DNA from: Zygnema cylindricum
Lineage: Eukaryota > Streptophyta > Zygnematophyceae > Zygnematales > Zygnemataceae
Reading direction: 5' to 3'
NCBI GenBank assembly: GCA_037447655.1
Contig: JBBHKE010001954.1
Location: forward strand, 359,930 to 423,929
DNA length: 64,000 nt
Position 1 is the first letter of the stretch. The number at the start of each line of letters is the position of its first letter. Of this stretch, positions 1-9,912 are shown one piece after another. The translations under genes and the position numbers were made by a program. Below the pieces are notes generated by a model. The model did not search any database. It was not told the origin of the DNA and saw only the letters and a list, made by a program, of their open reading frames with translations.

Positions 1-83
1 AGAGAGCGATGGAGCCATGGCTGCCTGAGCTCCATAGGAAGGACTAAAGAGTGACTTAAGTCACTCTCAACAAAAGGTTGAGT

Positions 84-148
84 CCGACAGGACTCGAACC
101 CCCGACCGGTAGAGCGCGGCGTAGCCGTTAGCTCTAACCTGTCTGTCG
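84..148 (-). other. Antisense tRNA-like block inside the LTR
   Basis: On the minus strand this 65-nt stretch has ends that can pair (CGACAG with CTGTCG), a D-arm/A-box-like segment (GGTTAGAGC) and a perfect T-arm/B-box core (GGGGTTCGAGTCC). The same block lies at 5428-5492 in the 3' LTR. Diverged equivalents sit at the same relative place in other families: 10117-10191, 21314-21395 and 41923-42003. I see no proper anticodon arm, so it is tRNA-like rather than a working tRNA. Pol III activity is an inference. Confidence 0.55.
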
Positions 149-507
149 TAGAAGTCCGTTAGATAATATAGGGTTTCATTCATATATAAACTGTTGTATA
201 ATACCGAAATGATCTAACTAGAATATGAAACGAAACGAACATAGAACTTGTTAAGATTTAGTGCGAAACGTCATTTCGCACGAAACAAATGAAACAGACA
301 CTTTTAACGGTCGACATTTAATGTCGGATTTAATCCGACGGCGCACGTCGTCGCCGAGATCGCGGAATGGTCACTTTGGATTTTATGGACGTGGCATGAC
401 GTGGCGCCGCGTGGAAGGATGACATTCGGTCGCGGGAATTCCGGAGGAAGTACGGACAAGTGGAAAAATGACACGCGTCCACTCAAGAGCCTTGTCGTAC
501 ACCGGTC

Positions 508-657
508 GTACAGAAAGTACATCGGCCATAGTACCTTTCTGTACTTTACAGTAATACGATTGGTTCGTACTTTAGTAGATAGGGGTTGTGAGAGGGATTT
601 AGGACTTAGGAAATATTTGGTAGACAGACACCTCTCTCTAAGAGAGCTTTGTATAAA
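508..657 (+). promoter_or_regulatory. LTR U3 promoter: GTAC palindrome, inverted CCAAT, TATA box
   Basis: An imperfect palindrome, GTACAGAAAGTAC ... GTACCTTTCTGTAC (508-544), is followed by GATTGG (558-563, inverted CCAAT) and a TATAAA box at 652-657. G-box-like ACGTGGC motifs lie just upstream (about 388-415). The same order is kept in the LTRs at 9913-10906, 12672-13664, 21107-22149 and, with a weaker TATA, 41705-42760. Conservation across diverged LTR families supports a Pol II promoter. Confidence 0.7.
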
Positions 658-852
658 TTGGCATTTTTGCCGGCTCATAACTTATCGCCTGGTTGGCCGT
701 TTTCAGTGATTCTTTTTGCTACGAACTCAGGGGAGTCCAGACTACACAGGGGTGCAGTCAAATTCTCAGTTTGCCTTCTTGGGCAGAAGTGGTCGTGGCT
801 TAAAGTGGGTTAGTTAAATACTATCTAGAGGCTTCCTGTATTCTGTAGTCCA

Positions 853-3800
853 ATGGAGGACACAGAATTGCAGGTTATGGGCCCACCCTCTAGGGTGCCC
901 ACCTTCAATGGATCTGGGTTCATCTATTGGGAAGCCATGATGATGGGAGCTTTGTGTGAAAAACGATACTGGGGTATCGTCAGTGGACAAGTGAAACGTC
1001 CACCTTCGGGAACTCCACCAGGATTTGGGGGAGTAAGGTTTTCTGCAACAACGGCTGCCTCAGCGGAGGAGGCAGATGATGGGGACAGCAGTGTGTCCGA
1101 AAAGGAGAAAGGGAAGGAGATACCCCTCACTCCTATTGCCACAGTATCGGGAACGGCGACCGTGAAGACCGTGGAGAACGATACTCAAATGTGGGAGGAT
1201 GTAAACATGGCTGCCAAGAACTTCATTTTGAGGCACCTCACTCAAGGTTTGGCCACTCCTCATCTTCACATTTACAAGGCAGAGGAATTGTGGGAGATTT
1301 TGGTGGAGATTTATAGAGCTGGAACTATTCAGGAGCTCCAGTTGGCTGAGCAAAAGCTATTGAGTTACACTTACAAAGGAGGAAAGATGTTAGATTACTG
1401 TAATGATCTTTCTTGTTTGTATATGGAAATGGAAAGTGCCGGGTGGACAGGTACAATGAAAATGAAAGTTAACACCCTTATCATGAAATTACCAGATGAG
1501 TTCGAAAACATAGTATACCGAGTACAGGGAATGCCTGATAGTTCATGGAAATGGAACACAGTAGTCAGGATGATACTTGTGCAGGAAAACACAATAGAGA
1601 TTAGGAGAGGAGGAAAGAGCATTCAAGCTCTAGCAGCAGGAGGGGACCGATGGGGGAAGGATCCGAAGAAACCTTATAGAGGGGAAAGAGATAATTCTGG
1701 GGGACAGAGGCCCCCAAAGGGTCTTTGTCATTATTGCAAAAAGTCGGGACACTTTATTGCAGATTGTGTCAAGTTGTCAGAGCTGAGGCTCCAAGAAAAC
1801 CGTGTAGGGGGTTCTTCCGGAGGGAAGAAAAAGGCACTTGTGGTTACAAAAGTGTCAGGAGAAATCGAGGATGAGTCATCTGAGGAGGATGGGGAGCTTC
1901 TTCTTGACGAGAGTCTGGAGGAGAAGGAGATCCCTCGAAGGCAGAAGTGTGCCCTTGAAGCAATTCGGGAAGCTCCACAGGAAGGATGGATCATTGACTC
2001 AGGTGCATCCATGCATATGTGCCGTGATAAAGAACTCTTCACTAAGCTACGAAAGATTCCTACTGTAGAGATAGAGTATGGGGATGGGAGAGTGGTTACT
2101 ACAGATCTAGTGGGATCAGTAGATCTGAAAGTCTTAGTGGAGGGTAAGACCTCTATACTTACATTCTCAGATGTACTTTACATTCCTCAGCTGAGTAAAA
2201 ATCTTGTCTCTACGTCTGTGTTAGATGACAAAGAGTTTGATACCTTCACCAGAAAGGGAGTCTTTACAGCTAAGTATGGGAATGAAGTTTACTTCACAGC
2301 AGATAATGGTAGCCAAGGAATGTTTAGGCTTAACTTGAGTAATGAAAAGAAGAATGCTTACTATGTTGGTGTTCCTAAGGTGATGATTTGGCATAAGCGT
2401 TTGGGGCATGTGCATTTTGATAAGTTAAGGGAAATGAAAAAGCTTGGGGTAGTAGATGGCATTCAGTTTGGGGATAATGAAATAATGGATGATTGTAGTG
2501 GTTGGGCTCAAGGTAAGGCTCACAGACTTCCCTTTCCCAAAGCCGCCACATATAGAGGTGAGAAAGTGTTAGATTTGGTCCACACAGATATTTGGGGACG
2601 TGCAAAAGTACCTTCGGTTGGAGGAAAGAGGTTTATGATGACAATAACTGATGATTGGTCTAGATACTCTAGAGTCTACTTTCTGAAAAATAAGTCTGAA
2701 GCATCCACTTACTTCAAAGAATATAAAGCTTGGAGTGAGAAGTTGCATGAAACCCCTATTAAGAGGATAAGGAGTGATAATGGGGGGGAATATACCTCTA
2801 ATCAGTTTGAGGAATATCTGAGAGATGAGGGAGTGCAACACCAGAAAACTGTACAATATAACCCGGAACAAAATGGGGTAGCTGAGAGGTTGAATAGAAC
2901 ACTAGGAGATAGTGCATTCAGTATGTTGGCAGACAAGAAAATAGGAAAGAGATTTTGGGCAGAGGCAATGAACTGTGCCAACTATATTAAGAATAGAGTC
3001 CTCACCTCAGCAGTAAAGGGAGTCACACCTTATGAGAGATGGGTTGGAAGGAAACCAGATATCTCACACCTTAAAGTATTTGGTAGCCAAGTTTACAGTC
3101 TTGACACGGATAGGAAAAACTGGAAACTAGATGCTAAGGGAAAACCTGGATACTTTGTGGGATATGATGAGGATGTTAAGGGATATAGAGTATATGACTT
3201 GGCAAAGAAAGATATCATTCTGGTCAAACACTTAGTTGTCATGGATGAAGGGAAGTCATTTGACCCCTTCAAATATACAAAGAAGATTAGGATCAGATTT
3301 GAGTCCGAAAGTGAGGAGAACTCGGTCGTTCCCGAAAGGGATATAGGTGACACCGTGATTACAGATTCAGGGGAGATCCAAGATACAGGAGACTCACCAG
3401 AAACCTCACATACTCCTATGGACTTCGAGGAGATAGAAGAAGCGGGACAAGAACCGGTTTCCATGGACAGGGGAGCCGATGAAACAGTGAGAAGAAATCC
3501 AAGACTTCCATCCATTCTTGCTTCAGAGTTTGAGGGAGGAAGAAGGAGCAGCAAAAGATTACAGGAAAAACAAGTCGCTCATAAGGTAACTAAGCTATCT
3601 CACCCTGATGAGCCTCAGTCTTACTCGGAGGCAGTGAATAGTCCAGAGAAAGAAAGATGGATTAGAGCTATAAATGATGAGATGGCTTCTATCATGGAAG
3701 CAAATACCTGGGAATTAGCAGATTGTCCTCCAGACAGAAAACCTATTGGGTGTAAATGGGTATTTAAACTAAAACTGAACCCAGATAATACCATTGAAAG

Positions 3801-5202
3801 ATATAAGGCTCGATTGGTAGCGAAGGGGTTCACCCAAAAGGAAGGGATTGACTATGAGGAGACCTTTGCGCCAGTTGTTCGGTTCCCATTAGTAAGGATT
3901 CTCCTCAGCCTGGCAGCAGCGGAAGACATGGAAATCCATCAGATGGACATTAAGACTGCGTTTCTTAATGGTGAGTTAGAGGAAGAAATTTTCATGAGAC
4001 AACCCGAGGGGTTCGTGGAGGAAGGAGAAGAGAGCAAAGTCTGCAGGCTCATAAAGTCCTTATATGGACTAAAGCAGGCTCCCCGACAGTGGAACAAGAA
4101 ACTAGATGAGTTTCTTACTAGTCTGGGATATATCCGTATAAGCTCTGACCATTCTATCTATATGTTTGAAGATGAGAATGGTGTCATTTTTATTGCAATT
4201 TATGTGGATGATCTGCTTGTGTTGAGTAAATCCTTGGAAAAGATCAATAAGTTAAAAACAGAACTTAGAAGCAGATTTGATATGAAGGATTTAGGGGAGG
4301 CAAAATATATTTTGGGGATTCAGATGGAGAGAGATAGGGGGAAGAAGATTATCAGACTTACTCAGAAAGAAGCAATAGGTAATATGCTTGAGAAATTCCA
4401 GATGGAAAATGCTAACAGTTGTACCACTCCCATGGACTTGAAAAAAGTAAGTGATGGGAGTGTAGAAGGAGGAGTAATTATCTTAGATGATCAAATGAGT
4501 ATTGAAGAGAGAGAGTTTATGAAGACTATCCCTTATAGACAGGTCGTAGGAAGTTTAATCTATTTTATGAATTGTACCAGGCCGGACATAGCGGCAGCAG
4601 TTGGAGTACTCAGTAGGAGTCTGAATGATCCTAGGAAGAGGGATTGGGAGGCAGCCAAGAGAGTCATGAGATATCTGGTTGGAACCAGAGAGTTATGGTT
4701 GCATTTGGGAGGGGAGCACACTGACATCACTACTTGGAGTGATGCCAGTTATGGGGACGCACCTATGAGACGATGCACTTCTGGGTATGTGTTGTATGTT
4801 GGGGAAGGTGCATGCTGTTGGAGCAGTAAGCAACAAAAGGTGGTTGCACAGTCCACCATGGAGGCTGAGTACATGGCCTCTTGTTCTGCTGTGAAAGAGT
4901 TGATGTGGGTCAAGTCCTTGCTGCAAGAACTTGGGTATATGAAGGAGGGAGTGCATGAAGTGTTTTGTGATAATCAAGCGGCCATAGCAATTGCAGCAAA
5001 TCCAAAACATCATTTTAAGGCTAAACATATGGACATAAGATTAAGTTTTGTAAGAGAAAAAGTTGAGAATAAAATAGTGAATCTTGTATATAGATCTGAT
5101 GAGGAAATGGTAGCGGACATGATGACCAAACCTGTACCCTCGCCGAAATTAAAATACTGCAGGGAAAAATGTGGATTAAAAGAAAAATTAAAAATAGACT
5201 AG
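853..5202 (+). CDS. gag-pol: Copia gag-pol polyprotein (A1), 1449 aa
   Basis: A single uninterrupted frame encodes the whole copia polyprotein in copia order. It has a Gag region, a CCHC zinc knuckle (about residues 292-305, C-x2-C-x4-H-x4-C), an aspartic protease (DSGAS, D382) and integrase. Integrase shows the HHCC finger (H514, H519, C548) and a DD35E core (D579, D642, E678). Reverse transcriptase has YVDD at 1117-1120, and RNase H follows, starting with the WSDASYGD block near 1295. The start is the ATG at 853, which lies within the LTR; the PBS encodes residues 7-12. The fourth zinc-finger ligand is changed (W551 where C1 has Cys), which should weaken integrase. The product would form virus-like particles and copy and integrate the element. 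Its close relative is the ORF at 22130-26479. Confidence 0.93.
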   Translation: MEDTELQVMGPPSRVPTFNGSGFIYWEAMMMGALCEKRYWGIVSGQVKRPPSGTPPGFGGVRFSATTAASAEEADDGDSSVSEKEKGKEIPLTPIATVSGTATVKTVENDTQMWEDVNMAAKNFILRHLTQGLATPHLHIYKAEELWEILVEIYRAGTIQELQLAEQKLLSYTYKGGKMLDYCNDLSCLYMEMESAGWTGTMKMKVNTLIMKLPDEFENIVYRVQGMPDSSWKWNTVVRMILVQENTIEIRRGGKSIQALAAGGDRWGKDPKKPYRGERDNSGGQRPPKGLCHYCKKSGHFIADCVKLSELRLQENRVGGSSGGKKKALVVTKVSGEIEDESSEEDGELLLDESLEEKEIPRRQKCALEAIREAPQEGWIIDSGASMHMCRDKELFTKLRKIPTVEIEYGDGRVVTTDLVGSVDLKVLVEGKTSILTFSDVLYIPQLSKNLVSTSVLDDKEFDTFTRKGVFTAKYGNEVYFTADNGSQGMFRLNLSNEKKNAYYVGVPKVMIWHKRLGHVHFDKLREMKKLGVVDGIQFGDNEIMDDCSGWAQGKAHRLPFPKAATYRGEKVLDLVHTDIWGRAKVPSVGGKRFMMTITDDWSRYSRVYFLKNKSEASTYFKEYKAWSEKLHETPIKRIRSDNGGEYTSNQFEEYLRDEGVQHQKTVQYNPEQNGVAERLNRTLGDSAFSMLADKKIGKRFWAEAMNCANYIKNRVLTSAVKGVTPYERWVGRKPDISHLKVFGSQVYSLDTDRKNWKLDAKGKPGYFVGYDEDVKGYRVYDLAKKDIILVKHLVVMDEGKSFDPFKYTKKIRIRFESESEENSVVPERDIGDTVITDSGEIQDTGDSPETSHTPMDFEEIEEAGQEPVSMDRGADETVRRNPRLPSILASEFEGGRRSSKRLQEKQVAHKVTKLSHPDEPQSYSEAVNSPEKERWIRAINDEMASIMEANTWELADCPPDRKPIGCKWVFKLKLNPDNTIERYKARLVAKGFTQKEGIDYEETFAPVVRFPLVRILLSLAAAEDMEIHQMDIKTAFLNGELEEEIFMRQPEGFVEEGEESKVCRLIKSLYGLKQAPRQWNKKLDEFLTSLGYIRISSDHSIYMFEDENGVIFIAIYVDDLLVLSKSLEKINKLKTELRSRFDMKDLGEAKYILGIQMERDRGKKIIRLTQKEAIGNMLEKFQMENANSCTTPMDLKKVSDGSVEGGVIILDDQMSIEEREFMKTIPYRQVVGSLIYFMNCTRPDIAAAVGVLSRSLNDPRKRDWEAAKRVMRYLVGTRELWLHLGGEHTDITTWSDASYGDAPMRRCTSGYVLYVGEGACCWSSKQQKVVAQSTMEAEYMASCSAVKELMWVKSLLQELGYMKEGVHEVFCDNQAAIAIAANPKHHFKAKHMDIRLSFVREKVENKIVNLVYRSDEEMVADMMTKPVPSPKLKYCREKCGLKEKLKID
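873..887 (+). other. Primer-binding site, initiator tRNA-Met anticodon-arm type
   Basis: GGTTATGGGCCCACC directly follows the LTR end CA. It is complementary to the anticodon stem-loop of initiator tRNA-Met (GGGCCCATAACC contains the CAU anticodon). The known parallel is Drosophila copia, which primes from a half-molecule of initiator tRNA. The usual TGGTATCAGAGC site is absent here. The site lies inside the gag-pol reading frame. Confidence 0.8.
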
Positions 5203-5215
5203 AAAATAAGGGGAG
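5203..5215 (+). other. Polypurine tract of A1
   Basis: AAAATAAGGGGAG lies between the gag-pol stop codon and the first TG of the 3' LTR. The same tract precedes the 3' LTRs at 9913 and 26493 and, on the minus strand, the one ending at 13664. It is the expected plus-strand priming site. Confidence 0.85.
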
Positions 5216-6216
5216 TGTTGAAATAAGTAGTTTTTGTATTTTCTAGTTTAAAATAAATTAGCGGAAACATATATAAGAAATGATGGCAGCCTGCCTCCAT
5301 CTCTTCTCTCTCTCCCCCATACTTGTTGTAGTCACTGAAAGAGAGAGAGACGATAGAGCCATGGCTGCCTGAGCTCCATAGGAAGGACTAAAGAGTGACT
5401 TAAGTCACTCTCAACAAAAGGTTGAGTCCGACAGGACTCGAACCCCCGACCGGTAGAGCGCGGCGTAGCCGTTAGCTCTAACCTGTCTGTCGTAGAAGTC
5501 CGTTAGATAATATAGGGTTTCATTCATATATAAACTGTTGTATAATACCGAAATGATCTAACTAGAATATGAAACGAAACGAACATAGAACTTGTTAAGA
5601 TTTAGTGCGAAACGTCATTTCGCACGAAACAAATGAAACAGACACTTTTAACGGTCGACATTTAATGTCGGATTTAATCCGACGGCGCACGTCGTCGCCG
5701 AGATCGCGGAATGGTCACTTTGGATTTTATGGACGTGGCATGACGTGGCGCCGCGTGGAAGGATGACATTCGGTCGCGGGAATTCCGGAGGAAGTACGGA
5801 CAAGTGGAAAAATGACACGCGTCCACTCAAGAGCCTTGTCGTACACCGGCCGTACAGAAAGTACATCGGCCATAGTACCTTTCTGTACTTTACAGTAATA
5901 CGATTGGTTCGTACTTTAGTAGATAGGGGTTGTGAGAGGGATTTAGGACTTAGGAAATATTTGGTAGACAGACACCTCTCTCTAAGAGAGCTTTGTATAA
6001 ATTGGCATTTTTGCCGGCTCATAACTTATCGCCTGGTTGGCCGTTTTCAGTGATTCTTTTTGCTACGGACTCAGGGGAGTCCAGGCTACACAGGGGTGCA
6101 GTCAAATTCTCAGTTTGCCTTCTTGGGCAGAAGTGGTCGTGGCTTAAAGTGGGTTAGTTAAATACTATCTAGAGGCTTCCTGTATTCTGTAGTCCAATGG
6201 AGGACACAGAATTGCA
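5216..6216 (+). repeat. 3' LTR of A1, 1001 bp
   Basis: It begins TGTTGAAATAAG and ends GAATTGCA. The antisense tRNA-like block is at 5428-5492. The LTR-borne ATG at 6197 here reads out into B1 DNA and soon meets a stop. Confidence 0.92.
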
Positions 6217-9200
6217 CCGGACTCCAGGTGGGTATGGAATTCAGTAGTTAGTATGATTCTCGTCCGAGAGAATACAATCGAAATCCGAAGGGGAGTTAAA
6301 AACAGACAAGCCTTGGCGGCTGGAGCAAGTTGGAGAAACAAAGATTCACAGAAACCCCTTGGAAGTCATGGAGGGGAAGACCTGAAAAATCAATCCGATG
6401 AATCCGGAACGAGGGGACCAAAGGGGCTTTGTCACTTTTGTAAGAAACTCGGGCATTACATGGTAGAATGCACAAAACTGACCGAGCTTCCGATAAAGGA
6501 GGGGCACACCGGGGGTCAAACACGAGGGAAGAAAAAGGCACTTGTCACACAGGTACTCGAGGAGGAATCCGATGAGGAGGACGACGAACTTCTTTTGGGT
6601 GAGGAGTTGGAGGCAAAAATAGAAGTCGAAATTCCACGAAAGCAGAAATGTGCTTTCGATGGACTGAAAGGTGAAGGAGGCTGGATTATGGATTTAGGTG
6701 CATCTATGCACATGTGCAAAGATAAGCATCTGTTTACTAAGCTGAGAAAGATCCCTACTGTAGAGATTGAATATGGGGATGAGGGGTAGTGACCACTACT
6801 TATGTAGGATCGGTAGATCTGAAAGTCGTAGTGGAGGGAAAAACCTCAATAGTTACGCTCTCCGATGTATTGTTTATTCCGAAGTTAAACAAGAATCTTA
6901 TCTCTACGTCTGTATTAGATGATAAAGGATTTGAAACTAGCACCAGAAAAGGAGTCTTTACAACTAGCTTTGAGGAAGATGTGTATTTCATTGCTGAGAA
7001 AGGTAGCCAAGGAATGTTCAGGCTTGCTTTAAGTAATGAAAAACTCAAACTTTACTATGTTGGTGTCAATGATATTATGTTGTGGCATAAGAGACTTGGG
7101 CATGTGAATCTAGAAAAGTTAAGAGAAATGAAAAAGTTGGGAGTAGTTGAAGGGATACGCTTTGGGGAAAATGATAATGTGAGTGATTGTTGTGGGTGTG
7201 CTCAAGGTAAAGCACACAGATTACCATTCCCAAAGGAAGCAAATTATAAAGGAGAAAAGTTCTTGATTTGGTACACACGGATATTTGGGGACCGGCGAGA
7301 GTGCCATCACCCGGAGGCAAAAGATTTATGCTAATCATTAGTGATGATTGGTCCCGGTACTCCCGAGTATACTTTCTGAAAAATAAAGCAGAAACTCCGG
7401 AGTATTTCAAACAATATAAGGCATGGGTCGAGAAACTTCACGAGACCTCAATAAAGAGAGTAAGAAGTGACAATGGAGGAGAATATACCTCCAATCAGTT
7501 TGAAGAGTTCTTAAGGGAGGATGGTGTTCAACATCAAAAAACAGTTCCAGAAAACCCGGAACAGAATGGTGTTGCCGAGAGATTGAATAGGACACTAAAT
7601 TATAGTGCACGGAGTATGTTGTCAGATAAAAGGATAGGAAAAAGATTTTGGGCAGAAGCTATGAATTGTGCTTATTATTTGAGAAACAGAGTTCTAACTT
7701 CGGCGGTGAAAGGCCAATTTCCATATGAGAAATGGACCGGCCGAAAACCAGATCTATCTCATTTAAAGGTTTTCGGTAGTAAAGTCTTCAGTTTAGATAC
7801 AGATAAATCAAACTGGAAACTAGATCTTAAAGGGAAACCAGGATACTTGCTATGATATGATGAAGATGTAAAAGGGTATAGAGTATATGATCTAAAGAGA
7901 GAAGATATAATATTAGTAAAACATCTGGTAGCTTTGGATGAAGGGAAGTCGGTAGATCCCTTTAAATCCTCAAAACCAGTCAGAATCAGAGTTGAGTCAG
8001 ACAATTCTGATGACTTTCATCTCCCTAACTATCCGGGTTTTCAAGAAGACGATACTCTTGCAGGTTCCCATGATATCCTTGCAGATTCAAAACAGATAGA
8101 GAAAGACTTGAACTTGGAAACGACAATGACACAAGCGGAAGACGATGTGGAAACGGATATGGATCCGAGGGACAAGGGAGAAGCTGTGGTGAATCGAAAG
8201 AATCCACGAGAACCATCTATTCCAGCCGCAGATTTTGAGGGAGGGAGAAGAAGCAGCAAAAGGCTTCAAGAGAAACAAGTTAATAACAAGGTAACTAAAC
8301 TTTCTCACCCGGATGAACCTCAAAAATATGAAGAGGCAATGAACTGTCCGGAAAGAAACCGGTGGAAAACGGCCATCAATGAAGAGATGACTTCAATCAT
8401 GGCGGCTGATACATAGGAGGTGGTGGAATGTCCACCCGATAGAAAACCAATTGGATGTAAGTGGGTTTTCAAACTAAAACTGAATCCGGGCAATACAATT
8501 GAGCGGTACAAGGCTCGGTTAGTGGTGAAAGGTTTTACTCAGAAAGAGGGAATAGACTACGAAGAAACCTTCGCTCCGGTCGTTAGATTTCCCTCGGTCC
8601 GAATACTTCTCAGTCTGGCAGCTGTAGAAGACATGGAAGTCCACCAGATGGACATAAAGACAGCGTTCCTACATGGAGAACTAGCGGAGGAGATCTTCAT
8701 GCGACAACCGGAAGGATTCGTGGAACAAGGACAAGAAAGTAAGGTATGCCGGCTAATCAAATCTCTCTATGGTTTAAAACAAGCGCCCAGACAGTGGAAC
8801 AAGAAACTTGATGAGTTCCTTACCAGTCTGGGATACTTTCGCATCAGTTCAGACCATTCAATTTATGTTTTTGAAGATGAGGAAGGTGTCATCTTTATTG
8901 CAATTTACGTTGATGATCTTCTTGTTCTTAGTAAGTCATTAAAGAAAATTAACAAACTAAAAACAGATCTAAAGGGAAGATTCGAAGAAAGATATGGGGG
9001 AGGCAAGATATATTTTGGGAATACAAGTAAAGAGAAATAAGAAAAAGAGGATAATTAGATTAACTCAGAAAGAGGCAATTGGAAAAATGCTGGAAAAATT
9101 TTAGATGAACAAAGCCAACAGTTGAACGACTCCCATGGATTTAAAAAAGGGAAGTGAGGGGAGTGAGGTAGGAGACATCCTAATTCTAGATGATGAACTA

Positions 9201-9899
9201 GGTCCAGAAGAAAAGAAGTTTATGCAGACCATTCCATACAGACAGGTAGTGGGCAGTCTGATATATTTTATGAATTGTACCAGACCAGATTTGGCACCAG
9301 CTGTAGGAGTGCTAACTACGAGTCTGAATGCTCCTACCAAAAAGGATTGGGAAGCAACAAAAAGTGTCCTCAGATATCTCATTGGAACTAGGGATCTATG
9401 GCTGCATCTAGGTGGGGAAAACACTAACATCAGCACTTGGAGTGATGTCAGCTATGGGGATGCTCCGATGAGAAGATGTGCATCTGGATATGTGTTGTAT
9501 GTGGGGAATGGTGCTTGTTGCTGGAGCAGTAAGCAGCAAAAGGTCATTGCTCAGTCTACCATGGAGGCAGAGTATATGGCATCTTGCTCTGCTGTGAAGG
9601 AATTGATGTGGGTTAAATCCCTGCTTGGTGAATTGGGGCATCTTAAGAGTGGAATTCAGAAAACATTCTATGATAATCAAGCAGCAATTGCAATTGCTGC
9701 TAATCCCAAACATCATTTTAAAGCAAAACACATGGACATCAGACTTAGCTTTGTTAGGGAAAAGGTGGAGAACAAAATAATAAGTCTAGAATACAGACCA
9801 GACAGTGAGATGGTGGCAGACATGATGACCAAGCCGGTACCTTCTCCTAAATTAATTTTCTGCAGAGAGAGATGTGGACTTAAAATCAAAAGTGACTAG
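6217..9899 (+). pseudogene. Copia gag-pol remnant of element B1, multiply broken
   Basis: Homologous to the A1 polyprotein from late Gag to the RNase H end, but in several frames. Recognisable parts in order are the zinc knuckle (C-x2-C-x4-H-x4-C near 6430), the protease site (DLGAS instead of DSGAS near 6690), the integrase finger and core, RT with YVDD near 8910, and RNase H ending MTKPVPSPKL. Breaks seen: 1-nt losses near 6786 and 7262, TGA near 7853, TAG at 8414, a frame change near 8980, TAG near 9103 and TGA near 9124. The first two breaks are also present in B2. The part left of 6217 was displaced by A1 and lies beyond the window. Confidence 0.92.
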
Positions 9900-9912
9900 A
9901 AAATAAGGGGAG

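Larger units (their letters stand above)
1..872 (+). repeat. 5' LTR of A1 (first ~129 bp missing)
   Basis: The sequence matches 5345-6216 almost base for base. The right end is fixed because similarity between the 5' LTR and 3' LTR copies stops after GAATTGCA (872 and 6216). LTRs here run TGTTGAAAT...TTGCA. The block holds a U3 promoter region, an antisense tRNA-like block at 84-148, and the gag-pol ATG at 853, 20 nt before the LTR end. Confidence 0.92.
1..6216 (+). mobile_element. Ty1/copia LTR retrotransposon A1, left LTR cut by window edge
   Basis: This is a near-complete copia element: partial 5' LTR (1-872), PBS, single gag-pol ORF (853-5202), polypurine tract and full 3' LTR (5216-6216, 1001 bp). 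By eye the two LTRs differ at about five sites over the 872 shared bases, so the insertion is recent. The sequence after the 3' LTR (6217 on) is the middle of gag of another copia element (B1). A1 therefore sits inside B1. The left flank and left target-site duplication lie outside the window. Confidence 0.93.

Noticed and set aside
84-148. Genuine tRNA gene on the minus strand
   Set aside because: B-box and terminal pairing are present, but the anticodon arm is not convincing and the block is part of an LTR; reported as tRNA-like only.
401-709. 102-codon ORF within the LTR, repeated at 5745-6053 and similar at 21548 and 26935
   Set aside because: It lies in U3 across the promoter and TATA box and is conserved only because LTRs are copies; no domain and no consistent conservation in families B and D.
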